DNA of 64,000 nucleotides from Akkermansia sp. RCC_12PD (lineage in GTDB: Bacteria; Verrucomicrobiota; Verrucomicrobiia; Verrucomicrobiales; Akkermansiaceae), in contig NZ_CP143889.1 in assembly GCF_036417355.1 (NCBI RefSeq), forward strand, positions 992,001 to 1,056,000. The letters run 5' to 3'. Shown here piece after piece: positions 1 through 7,960 of the stretch. Position numbers and translations under genes: made by a program. The notes below the pieces were generated by a model. That model had not been told where the DNA came from, did not search any database, and saw only the letters and a list, made by a program, of their open reading frames with translations. Numbering within the stretch: the first letter of the stretch is position 1; each line of letters begins with the position of its first letter.

Positions 1-196
1 CATGCTGACCTACTGTGCCACACGCCTGCGCTACGGAGATCGCATGCCCTGCCAGCGTTCCTCCTTCCTGAGCGAAATTCCCCCCCACCTGATGGAATAT
101 TCCAAATGGGAAGACCTGATGAATGCGGAGGCTACGGAAGAGGAATCGGAAAACTTCTTTGATTCCCTCCGCAGCATGCTTCTGGAAGATGAATAG
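1..196 (+). CDS. UvrD/PcrA-type ATP-dependent DNA helicase, C-terminal fragment
   Basis: Only the last ~64 codons are in the window; the reading frame is open from the left edge, so the start lies outside. The fragment reads LTYCATRLRYG followed by SSFLSEIPPHLMEY, matching the C-terminal end of superfamily 1A helicases, where the equivalent stretch (LTYARSR...PSRFLxEIP) closes the 2B/2A region. It ends in an acidic tail (ATEEESENFFDSL...LLEDE). The family unwinds DNA during excision repair and replication. Which member (UvrD, PcrA or Rep) cannot be told from this fragment. Confidence 0.8.
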   Translation, partial: MLTYCATRLRYGDRMPCQRSSFLSEIPPHLMEYSKWEDLMNAEATEEESENFFDSLRSMLLEDE

Positions 197-357
197 GTAG
201 TCGGGATAATCGGTATCTATTCATGAATACAACGTTTTCCTTGATTAACAAACACGGCGGCGCACAGTTCCCATCTGGCACAGAGCCGCCGTTGCGGGCT
301 CAAGAAGGATCGAGGCGGAAACACCGCGCGTTACCGCCATGGGGGAAAATGCCGTAA

Positions 358-582
358 TTGTCATGCGGCCCAAGCAATCCGTTGGAAATCCCTATTGATG
401 AAGGGCTGAAACGCAGAATCCGTTTCCTGCTCCCAGGCCACTACGAAAAGGTCCCCGGACAACAGGATTTCCGGGGCGCCGCTGCCGAAATGCAGCAGCC
501 CCATAACCTGTCCATCCGTATTCGGCAAACAGGCGTCCTGGAAATTGAATACTGTCCTCTTTGCATTTACGGGATGATTTGA
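358..582 (+). CDS. small hypothetical protein (TTG start), possible remnant
   Basis: A 74-codon frame with codon choice like the surrounding genes (GAA, CTG, ATC and GGC preferred) that ends in a CPLC motif (EIEYCPLCIYGMI). An in-frame stop lies directly upstream at 355, so only a TTG start is available. A second frame starting at 340 encodes a short overlapping peptide, which raises the possibility of a frameshifted older gene. An antisense frame covers the same bases. No family is recognised. It may be a real small zinc-binding-like protein or a decayed gene end. Confidence 0.3.
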   Translation: MSCGPSNPLEIPIDEGLKRRIRFLLPGHYEKVPGQQDFRGAAAEMQQPHNLSIRIRQTGVLEIEYCPLCIYGMI

Positions 583-822
583 ATGCCATGCGGAGACAGG
601 GACACACCGCTTCGGTGAAGACGGGGGAATGGCATAGGGACCGTTTTTCCGCAAGCCTCCAAGGAAGATATCACCAGTATCAACCGGGTGCCCTACGTTC
701 CATGCCGGGTTTTCATTTCCTCCCTGGGCCGTCTTTTCTGAATCAAGAGGATAGCCATGAGCTTGCTTCCACAGGTTATGATTTTCATTCCGTTTATTCC
801 AATGACGGAAGTATTCCGGCCA

Positions 823-854
823 CAAAAAATCCTCCCGGCGCAACCGCCGGGAGG
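823..854 (-). terminator. Rho-independent terminator of the symporter gene
   Basis: A perfect 10-bp stem (CCTCCCGGCG at 831-840 with CGCCGGGAGG at 845-854, CAAC loop) lies just beyond the symporter stop. On the minus strand it is followed by a run of six T (824-829). Confidence 0.88.
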
Positions 855-880
855 AGGAAAGAAATCCCTGTCGCCTTACA

Positions 881-3178
881 TCACCAGAAGATGATGTACA
901 AAGCAACCGTCGCGGCAACCACGAACCAGCCAAAAATCTTGGCTCGGGAAGAAGATTGCAACGCTACCGCCCCTCTGTCGGGCAGGACGATGGCCTGGCC
1001 TCCGCGGGCGACGTTCACGGCCGTAAAGATGAATCCGATGATCACTACGGTAATGAAGCAAATGGCCATGCGGTTCAGGAACGCCATTTCCGGTTGCCAG
1101 ATCTTCAGGAAGCCGTACAGGGCGGCATTGATGACGATGCCCAGCCAGCCGAAGATGCGCGGACACTTGGGCACGAAGAAGCCGAAGAGGAACACGCACA
1201 AGGCGCCCGGGCTCAGGAAGCCCTGGAATTCCTGAATGAAGTTGAAGATACCTCCGAAGGCCGGACTATCCAGGAACGGGGCAATGCACAATGCAATCAG
1301 GGCACACACCAGCAGTCCGATCTTGCCAACGGTAACGAGTTCCGTCGGCTTCGCGTTTCTGCGCAGCTTGTTGTAAATATCCATCGTGAAGATGGTGGAT
1401 GCGGAGTTCAGCATGGACGCCAGGGAAGACACCACTGCCCCGAAAAGGGCAGCGAGTACGAACCAGGTCCACCCCGTACCGGGCAGCAGTTTCCTGATCA
1501 GCGTGCCGAAAGCGGAATCATAGTCGAAACCTACCAGCGTATCCGTCAAATAATAATTGTCCGTATCGTTCGCAGCAGGCTTGATGATCTCGTCATTGAG
1601 AGTGGCGATTTTTGCCACAAAGGGAGCGCGTTCCGCCAGCGTAGTCTGTTCATTGGCGGCATCCGCCTTGAGTTCGTCACAGGCCTGTTTCAACTCGGCC
1701 ATCACATCTTCGCCGGCCTTCATGACCGCAGCGTTGTGCAGGGCGTGGGCGCAGCCGGCTTCCACGTTTTCTACCAGGAAGCTGTCCGTGATCCTGTAAA
1801 TGACAGGACGCCCCTTGACGACGGCGGCATCCTTCGACTTGTCGATTTGCTTCTCATACTTTACTTCCGCCTGTTCCCTCAGATCATTGCGGTACAGATT
1901 GTAGGCCAGAATGCCGGGTACCACTACCACGAACGGGATGATCAGTTTGAGGAAAGCGGCGAACACGATGCCCATCTGGCCTTCCGCCAGGGACTTGGAA
2001 GCGAGCGTACGCTGCATGATGTACTGGTTGAGGCCCCAGTAAAAAAAGTTGGGAATCCACAGGCCCAGGCAAAGGGCCGTCCACGGGATTTCGGCATCGT
2101 CCGCCGGACGGATCATATGCAGCTTGCCGCCCACAGTGTTCACGCCGCTGGTCGCATCCCCGGAATTAAGTTCAAAGAAACGCGTTACCCCGTGCCAGAG
2201 GCTGTTGGACGGATCCCCCAGGGAAGCCACCGTAGCCCCGGAATTGGCGGCTGCGGACTGCACCAGGTGATTCGGATCTGCTCCGCTCAGGGCCATCAGG
2301 GCAAAATAGGCCACTACGCCGCCGCCTACAATCAGGGCGGCGCCCCAGAACAGGTCCGTCCAGGCACAGGCCTTCAAACCGCCCACGAATACATACACGG
2401 TACTGCAGAATGCGATGATGATGCAGCCGACGGTAATATTGCCAAAGTCGATACCCATGGCGCTGTAGCCGGTAAAGAATACGGAAATCACCTTGGCCCC
2501 GGCGTAAATAACGCCGGCGGTCGGCACGCCCACCAGAATCAGGAGCGTAGCAATAGCCATCAAGGAACGTGCCGCAGTATCATAGCGCTGTTCCAAGAAT
2601 TCCGGAATGGTATACACCCCGCCTTTCAACAGTTTGGGAAGGAAACAGAAAGCCACGACCACCAGCGTAATGGCGGCCAGCCATTCATAACCGGCAATCG
2701 CCATGCCCACCCAGTTGGCGGCCTTGCCGGACATGCCCACAAACTGCTCCGTGGAAATATTGGCGGCAATCAGGGAAAAGCCGACGAGCCACCAGGTCAG
2801 GCCGCGGCCGGCCAGGAAATAGTCGGAAGCGCCCTTTGTTTTCTTTTCTTCTTCCGTCTCTTGCGGATCACGGCTCTTCCAGATACCCAGAGCAATGACA
2901 CCTACGACCACCACACAGAATAAAATGACTTCCGTCGCGGAAAGTGGAGCCGGAGTCGGTTCACTGGACTCATCAGCTTTTGGGACGGCGTTTTCCACAG
3001 CCACGGGAGAGGCTGGCTGGATGTCAGCGGCTGGCTGCATTTCCGCAGCAGGCGTCAAAGCCGGAGCGGCCAGCGTGGGCTGGGCGTCCGGAGCTGTTGC
3101 GGGAACGGCCCCCTCCTGGGCGGCGGCGCCCCACGTCATCAGGGCTACGGCCCCGAGTATGGTTGCTAGTTTTCTCAT
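881..3178 (-). CDS. sodium/solute symporter (SSS family), probable Na+/galactose or glucose transporter
   Basis: A 765-residue inner-membrane protein of the sodium:solute symporter family. The core begins at about residue 80 (ATEVILFCVVVVGVIALGIW) and carries the family's early region SDYFLAGRGLTWWLVGFSLIAAN. Two parts are unusual: an N-terminal signal-peptide-like segment (1-20) followed by an Ala/Pro-rich linker (21-79), and a soluble insert of about 115 residues (431-548) between hydrophobic segments. The neighbouring galactokinase gene starts only 12 bases away in the same direction (galK stop at 3191), so galK and this gene look like one operon and galactose is the likeliest substrate; that assignment is an inference. 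A strong terminator follows. Confidence 0.9.
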   Translation of the reverse strand: MRKLATILGAVALMTWGAAAQEGAVPATAPDAQPTLAAPALTPAAEMQPAADIQPASPVAVENAVPKADESSEPTPAPLSATEVILFCVVVVGVIALGIWKSRDPQETEEEKKTKGASDYFLAGRGLTWWLVGFSLIAANISTEQFVGMSGKAANWVGMAIAGYEWLAAITLVVVAFCFLPKLLKGGVYTIPEFLEQRYDTAARSLMAIATLLILVGVPTAGVIYAGAKVISVFFTGYSAMGIDFGNITVGCIIIAFCSTVYVFVGGLKACAWTDLFWGAALIVGGGVVAYFALMALSGADPNHLVQSAAANSGATVASLGDPSNSLWHGVTRFFELNSGDATSGVNTVGGKLHMIRPADDAEIPWTALCLGLWIPNFFYWGLNQYIMQRTLASKSLAEGQMGIVFAAFLKLIIPFVVVVPGILAYNLYRNDLREQAEVKYEKQIDKSKDAAVVKGRPVIYRITDSFLVENVEAGCAHALHNAAVMKAGEDVMAELKQACDELKADAANEQTTLAERAPFVAKIATLNDEIIKPAANDTDNYYLTDTLVGFDYDSAFGTLIRKLLPGTGWTWFVLAALFGAVVSSLASMLNSASTIFTMDIYNKLRRNAKPTELVTVGKIGLLVCALIALCIAPFLDSPAFGGIFNFIQEFQGFLSPGALCVFLFGFFVPKCPRIFGWLGIVINAALYGFLKIWQPEMAFLNRMAICFITVVIIGFIFTAVNVARGGQAIVLPDRGAVALQSSSRAKIFGWFVVAATVALYIIFW

Positions 3179-3190
3179 AATCAGTATGGA

Positions 3191-4369
3191 TTAAGCTTGG
3201 TACAGTACACGCGCGCCTTCACCGGCACTCGTCACGAGGTAGGTGGTTTCAATCCCTGTTTCCTGACAATAGGCCTGGAGCAGTTCCTGCGCTACCTTGT
3301 CAACATCTTCCGTCTTGACCAGGGCGACGATGCAACCGCCGAAGCCGCCGCCCGTCATGCGGGCTCCGTAAATGGAAGAAGCGGAAGGAATGCGGTCGCA
3401 AAGGGAAACCAGAGTATCCACCTCCGCACAGGAAACTTCATAATCATCGCGCAGGGAGGCATGGCTGCCGCGCATGGCGACGCCGGCTTCATCCCAGTCG
3501 CCGCGGGCGAGGGCATCCGCAAAAACAGCCACCCGCGCGTTTTCACCGATGACGTGGCGAGCACGGCGGTAACGCACGTCGCCAAGCTGTTCCTTGAAAG
3601 ATTCCAGCAATTCCAGGGAAGCTTCGCGCAGGGAAGGCACCCCCATGATGGCGGAGGCTTCTTCGCACTGCTTGCGGCGCTGGCCATAAGCTCCGTCCGC
3701 CAGGGAATGCTTCACGGCACTGTCCAGAACCAGTACGGAAACGGAATCGTTATTCATCGGCACCAGCTCATATTCCAAAGTGGCGCAATCCAGCTTGAGG
3801 GCCATGCCCTTCTTGCCGTTGGCGGAAATGAACTGGTCCATGATTCCGCAGGGCACATTCACGAACTCATGTTCCACGGCCTGCCCGATCAAGGCAACCT
3901 CCTTGGGATCAATCCTGACGCCGGCAAAGGCGGCCAGCGCGGTGCAGACGGCAACTTCAAGAGCAGCGCTGGAAGAAAGACCGCCGCCGCGGGGCACGTT
4001 GCTGTCAATCAGCATGTCCACCGGGCCGATTTCTACGCCGCGACGGTGCAGATTGGCCAGCACGCCGCGTACGTAATTGGACCAGAACGGCTCGCCGGGA
4101 ACCAGGGCGTCCTCCACGGCAATTTCATGTATCTGGTCTCCCAGCGAACCGCAGAAGCGATGCTTGCCGACAGGAGAAGGAGCTACCGCGACGACACAAT
4201 GATTGTCCAGAGCCATGGGCATCACAAAACCATTATTATAATCCGTGTGTTCGCCAATGAGGTTCACACGTCCCGGTGCCGCTGCCACATGAGTTGGAGC
4301 CTGACCGAAATACTCGATGAAATACGGAGTCACCGTTTCTTTAGAGATTTCTCGCTGAACTAAATCCAT
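3191..4369 (-). CDS. galK: galactokinase
   Basis: Phosphorylates galactose to galactose-1-phosphate, the entry to the Leloir pathway, in the cytoplasm. It carries the galactokinase signature GRVNLIGEHTDYNNGFVMPMA near the N-terminus, the GHMP-kinase ATP-binding loop GGGLSSSAALEVA in the middle and the C-terminal motif ARMTGGGFGGC. I chose ATG at 4369 (392 residues, normal length). A longer in-frame TTG start at 4432 would add 21 residues without similarity to the family; neither start has a clear Shine-Dalgarno sequence. It is followed 12 bases later by the sugar symporter, consistent with a galactose uptake operon. Galactose is a major mucin O-glycan sugar. Confidence 0.95.
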   Translation of the reverse strand: MDLVQREISKETVTPYFIEYFGQAPTHVAAAPGRVNLIGEHTDYNNGFVMPMALDNHCVVAVAPSPVGKHRFCGSLGDQIHEIAVEDALVPGEPFWSNYVRGVLANLHRRGVEIGPVDMLIDSNVPRGGGLSSSAALEVAVCTALAAFAGVRIDPKEVALIGQAVEHEFVNVPCGIMDQFISANGKKGMALKLDCATLEYELVPMNNDSVSVLVLDSAVKHSLADGAYGQRRKQCEEASAIMGVPSLREASLELLESFKEQLGDVRYRRARHVIGENARVAVFADALARGDWDEAGVAMRGSHASLRDDYEVSCAEVDTLVSLCDRIPSASSIYGARMTGGGFGGCIVALVKTEDVDKVAQELLQAYCQETGIETTYLVTSAGEGARVLYQA

Positions 4370-4470
4370 AGTGGGCTGATTCTGCCCCAACGCCTCCCGC
4401 ACCTCAAGGTTAAAGTCTCCGCCCGGCCTCAAATCACTTCATTTTTTACCAAACTTTTGAGTTTTTTCAG

Positions 4471-4498
4471 AAAAAGACCGCCTGATGCCACGGCGGAC
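4471..4498 (-). terminator. probable terminator of the sugar transferase gene
   Basis: On the minus strand, CCGCC and GGCGG arms (4492-4496 and 4478-4482) enclose a 9-base loop and are followed by TC and a run of five T. It lies between the sugar transferase stop and the galactokinase start. Confidence 0.55.
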
Positions 4499-4587
4499 AT
4501 GAGGCAGAAAGCCGAAAAACACCCTCCCAAACGCATGCCAGGCCCGTAAACAGGGCATTTCCGTACCCTCCCAGCTGCCGGAAATCC

Positions 4588-5964
4588 TTACTTGGCCCCG
4601 CGGGCAAACAATACGGCGGGGACTGTTTTCAGCAGCAATTTGACATCCAGCCACAGGGACCAGTGGTCGATGTAATACATGTCCAGCTCCACCAGCTTTT
4701 CAAATTCCTTGATGTTGCTGCGCCCCGCTATCTGCCAGTATCCGGTGACTCCAGGAAGCACGCTCAACCTGCGGCGGTGTGCATCACTGGTAAAAGCCTC
4801 CGTTTCATAAACGGGCAGTGGCCGGGGGCCCGTCAGGCTCATCTCTCCTTTCAGTACATTGATGAGCTGAGGCAGTTCATCAATGCTGAATTTGCGCAGA
4901 ATGCGGCCGAAAGGAAAGATACGGGGATCATTCCCCAGCTTGAAAATGGGGCCGTCCATCTCATTGCCGTGGCTGGCCTTTACTTCATCCAGCCTTTTGT
5001 CTGCATCCTGATACATGGTGCGGAATTTCCACATGCCGAATTCCTTTCCATACAATCCGGAACGCTTCTGGCAGTAGAAAACGGGACCGGGAGCAGACAG
5101 CTTGATGCCGGCGGCCGCAACCAGCCACAAAGGCGAAGTAAGCACCAGCAGGACAAGGGAACCGAGCCAGTCCATGGTTTTCTTTATCTGCCAGGACGTG
5201 GTGTAGGGAATGGGGGTGGACTTGTACACCAGCATTCTGACCTCTCCCATCACTCCAAAGTAAGTTTTGTGGACGGTTGGCATCCTCACCATCATGGAAG
5301 CATAAAAGTCCACTCCCATCTTGCCGCAAAGATCGGCCAGGCACTTCGCGACGGAAACATCCACCCCTTCCGGCAAAAATACGACTTTGCTGATGCATTT
5401 CCTGATCATCACATCCCGCGTTGTGACAGAATCCACGGATTTGGGAGAAATCACCGTCAGGGCTCCCTGAATATCCACGCGGTCCCGCTTCATCTGCTTC
5501 AGGAATGTGTCCACATATTCCGGAGCGCCTACCAGAAGCATGGGAGCCTCTTCTTCCAGCTTCTTTTCCGACCGGAACCGGAAAATACACAGCCACAGCA
5601 CTCCAAGAAAAGTCAGCAGATACCCCAGTATTTGAACGGCAGGATCTCCGGAAAATGGGACCAGATACTTCCAGATGATGGAACTCAGCACCACAAAGCA
5701 TGCGTAGGCCAGCACCAGTCGCCAAACGGTGCCGCTCAACGTCATGCAGCGGTAATACACCCCAAACTGGTCACAGCAAAAATACAACAGCAGGGACATG
5801 GTCAGAGGGGCGAGCACCAGTGTGCGGAGCCGCCAGGGTTCAGGCTGGACGCCCAGTGAACTCCAGGAAATGAACCCAACAACCATAAAAACGACAAACG
5901 CCAGAACAGTGACCGCCATTTTATTGATTCCGTAAGTTGTACGGTCTGCGTTTTGGATAAGCAT
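4588..5964 (-). CDS. polyprenyl-phosphate sugar-1-phosphate transferase (WbaP/WcaJ type)
   Basis: A 458-residue inner-membrane enzyme expected to move a hexose-1-phosphate from UDP-sugar onto undecaprenyl phosphate, the first step of capsule, exopolysaccharide or O-antigen repeat assembly. The N-terminal half has four to five hydrophobic segments and a soluble CoA-binding-like middle domain. A further membrane segment (about 270-290) precedes the C-terminal bacterial sugar transferase domain with the motifs KRSGLYGKEFGMWKFRTM, DELPQLINVLKGEMSLTGPRP and PGVTGYWQIAGRS. Length and layout are typical. It stands alone here, 29 kb from the other glycan genes in the window, and is followed by galK. 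Sugar specificity cannot be read from sequence. Confidence 0.92.
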   Translation of the reverse strand: MLIQNADRTTYGINKMAVTVLAFVVFMVVGFISWSSLGVQPEPWRLRTLVLAPLTMSLLLYFCCDQFGVYYRCMTLSGTVWRLVLAYACFVVLSSIIWKYLVPFSGDPAVQILGYLLTFLGVLWLCIFRFRSEKKLEEEAPMLLVGAPEYVDTFLKQMKRDRVDIQGALTVISPKSVDSVTTRDVMIRKCISKVVFLPEGVDVSVAKCLADLCGKMGVDFYASMMVRMPTVHKTYFGVMGEVRMLVYKSTPIPYTTSWQIKKTMDWLGSLVLLVLTSPLWLVAAAGIKLSAPGPVFYCQKRSGLYGKEFGMWKFRTMYQDADKRLDEVKASHGNEMDGPIFKLGNDPRIFPFGRILRKFSIDELPQLINVLKGEMSLTGPRPLPVYETEAFTSDAHRRRLSVLPGVTGYWQIAGRSNIKEFEKLVELDMYYIDHWSLWLDVKLLLKTVPAVLFARGAK

Positions 5965-6362
5965 CGAGAATGAAGGAGCTAGCGGACCACATAGTTAATG
6001 ATGCCAAAGTTTTTGTCAAGTTTCATCCAATTCCGGACTGCCTTCCCGTCACAAGACCAGTTTTCGCAAACGGGTTTTCGTCTCCGCGGGGCTGGAAAGC
6101 CCAAAATGACGGGATACCGGCTTGCAAGAAACGGCCTCCGTGTGCATTGGTATACGCGTCAATCCGCCGGACTGACACCGCACACAGCCGGATCGCTCCT
6201 TATCAGACCATGCACGGACCGTTGATCGGGGCACGGGGCATCCGCATTTCTGTCTTTCCTTACGGAAACGGAACACCCCGGCGATTCGCCGGACGGAACC
6301 TATTGCATGGGGCATGAAAATCCGGCATGACACCAACATAATCATCAACTTAGCATATAAGT
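5965..6362. other. intergenic region between divergent genes
   Basis: About 400 bases separating the sugar transferase (-) from the RRM gene (+). It becomes A+T-rich near 6330-6362 (TTAGCATATAAG just before the RRM start), where a promoter or upstream element for the RRM gene may lie. I see no RNA gene or repeat. A 110-codon minus-strand frame overlaps the RRM start and looks spurious. Confidence 0.4.
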
Positions 6363-7013
6363 ATGTCGCAACACCACACACAGGGAAGACAAGGCCAAGG
6401 CCCCCGTCGCCGCTATCACAAGGGCGGCCATTCCTATGGCAATGACCGCCGGGAATCCGGCGGATACCGTCCCAAATATAAAAAAGAAGCTCCTGCCAAG
6501 CTCTCTTTATGGCAGCGTTTCCTGGGCATCTTCGGCATCCGCCCGGCCAAGGGCAAGCCTGCCGTCAAAGACAAAAACGCCTCCAAAACAAATACCAGGG
6601 TGGCCCGCACCAAGCAGGAACGCATCATCACTCCCAAGCAGCCTGTCTCCAACCGCAGGCTGTATGTGGGCAACCTCTCCTACGAAGCTACGGAAAGCGA
6701 CCTTGAAGACGTGTTCAAGGGCATTGGCGAAGTCACCTCCGTGGAAATCATTTACAATCCCCGCACTCACAAATCCAAGGGCTACGCCTTCGTGGAAATG
6801 AAGAAACTGGAAGATGCCGTCCGCTCCGTGGACATTCTTCACAACCAGCCTTTCATGGGCAGAAACCTGCTGGTCAGCGGCGCCAACGAACGCCAGGAAC
6901 AGTCCAGGCCGGCCCGCGAGCCCCGCGCCCCGCAGGAAGAACAGGATTCTAGGGAAGAAATAAAGGAAACTTCTACCCCCCTGATTCAGCCGGAAACCCA
7001 GCCTCAGGCATAA
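6363..7013 (+). CDS. RRM-domain RNA-binding protein
   Basis: A 216-residue protein with one RNA recognition motif at about residues 98-175, showing RNP2 (LYVGNL, 100-105) and RNP1 (KGYAFVEM, 139-146). The first ~95 residues are basic and rich in Gly, Arg, His and Lys (RGG-like start GRQGQGPRRRYHKGG), and the tail is acidic and Glu/Pro-rich. Single-RRM proteins of this kind in bacteria bind RNA and are often cold-responsive, but the target here is unknown. The N-terminal basic extension and acidic tail make it longer than the ~90-residue RRM proteins of cyanobacteria. It is monocistronic, with a strong terminator directly after it. Confidence 0.9.
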   Translation: MSQHHTQGRQGQGPRRRYHKGGHSYGNDRRESGGYRPKYKKEAPAKLSLWQRFLGIFGIRPAKGKPAVKDKNASKTNTRVARTKQERIITPKQPVSNRRLYVGNLSYEATESDLEDVFKGIGEVTSVEIIYNPRTHKSKGYAFVEMKKLEDAVRSVDILHNQPFMGRNLLVSGANERQEQSRPAREPRAPQEEQDSREEIKETSTPLIQPETQPQA

Positions 7014-7032
7014 AACAAGTTTTTACGAATCA

Positions 7033-7065
7033 AGAGCCGGCTCTCCCTCAGGGAAAGCCGGCTCT
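7033..7065 (+). terminator. terminator of the RRM gene
   Basis: AGAGCCGGCT and AGCCGGCTCT form a perfect 10-bp stem with an additional inner TCCC/GGGA pairing, followed by TTTGCTTT. It sits about 20 bases after the stop codon. Confidence 0.85.
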
Positions 7066-7141
7066 TTGCTTTCCTGCCGCTTACGCCGCCTCCAGAAGCC
7101 TGTAAATTGCGGGGGAACCCGTCATACGAAGAACGGCCATA

Positions 7142-7876
7142 TCACGGCAGCCCCCATGCCTTGCGCAGCCTCAGGTATTCCCTGGAAGGCAGCAGGATGT
7201 ACAAAGGATGCTTGGAAGGGTCCAGCCATGCGATCATGGCACGTAAATTTTCCTCGCTCATGGCGGTGCATCCGGCCGTGGGGGCCTGGCCGTCCCTCCT
7301 CCAGATATGGAAGAAAATGGAAGACCCTCCCCCTGCTACGGGGCGCCCCTGATCTCCGGTGGCGTTATGCCTGATGAACAGCTTCAGGCTGTGGGCGTAA
7401 TCGTTCAGCTTCATCTGCTGCTTGAACTCCCAGGGAGTCACGGGATCATGCTTCAGCACGAAATGCTGGTTGTAAAGAGGGGAGGACGGGTCATCGACCC
7501 ACATGTCCCGGGGCGTGATGCGGCGGTATGGCATGGAACGCTTCTTGTTGGGAACGGGCACGGTGCCGTACACTCCGCCCAATTCAAAAATTCCGGCGGG
7601 AGAACGCAAATCCCCCTCCTTCTTCACGGGACCTTCCGCGGGAGGGCTGCTGACCCCCCTGCCCCATACCAGTCCGGACTTCCCCAAGCGGGCCGGAAAC
7701 GGCCCCTTCACCATCATCCACCCCTGGGGACCTTTCTCCAGAAGGCTCAATTTCACATGCGAACTGTTCCAGCCGTCGGACGTCCCCACAATTACCTGGC
7801 GGCAGTCTTCAGGGAGAGCCATGGCCGCAGCGCAAAACATCGCCAGCATGCACACGCATACATAGATACCCTTCAT
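7142..7876 (-). CDS. secreted L,D-transpeptidase (YkuD) family protein
   Basis: Expected to act on peptidoglycan in the periplasm by forming or altering L,D-cross-links. After a signal peptide (MKGIYVCVCMLAMFCAAAMA) comes an N-terminal strand-rich region, then the catalytic stretch IFFHIWRRDGQAPTAGCTAM near the C-terminus, with the His and the nucleophilic Cys of the family in the expected order. I chose ATG at 7876 because the signal peptide follows at once; an in-frame ATG at 7888 is a close alternative and a frame extends to 7954. It resembles the YkuD group that has the catalytic domain at the C-terminal end rather than the ErfK/YbiS group. The next gene downstream of 7142 is convergent. 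Confidence 0.85.
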   Translation of the reverse strand: MKGIYVCVCMLAMFCAAAMALPEDCRQVIVGTSDGWNSSHVKLSLLEKGPQGWMMVKGPFPARLGKSGLVWGRGVSSPPAEGPVKKEGDLRSPAGIFELGGVYGTVPVPNKKRSMPYRRITPRDMWVDDPSSPLYNQHFVLKHDPVTPWEFKQQMKLNDYAHSLKLFIRHNATGDQGRPVAGGGSSIFFHIWRRDGQAPTAGCTAMSEENLRAMIAWLDPSKHPLYILLPSREYLRLRKAWGLP

Positions 7877-7960
7877 GCGCCGTAGCATACCGGGGAAGCT
7901 CCGGAAGGGAAGCAAATACTCCGTCCTTCCCCGGCATCCGGCAGACGTACACAAGAGTAC

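Larger units (their letters stand above)
197..880. other. mostly non-coding gap between helicase and symporter genes
   Basis: Apart from the weak 74-codon frame at 358-582 and the symporter terminator at 823-854, I see no convincing gene or RNA here. Long frames on both strands in this stretch have no recognisable domain and run into the symporter gene out of frame. Confidence 0.4.

Noticed and set aside
361-933. Minus-strand frame of 190 codons upstream of the symporter terminator
   Set aside because: It crosses the terminator hairpin and the symporter 3' end in another frame, and no family is recognisable.
956-2923. Long plus-strand frame of 655 codons
   Set aside because: It is antisense to the symporter, has no recognisable domain and reads as a His/Gln/Gly-rich shadow of a G+C-rich gene.
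6049-6381. Minus-strand frame of 110 codons
   Set aside because: It overlaps the RRM start and has erratic, Cys/Arg-rich composition with no domain.
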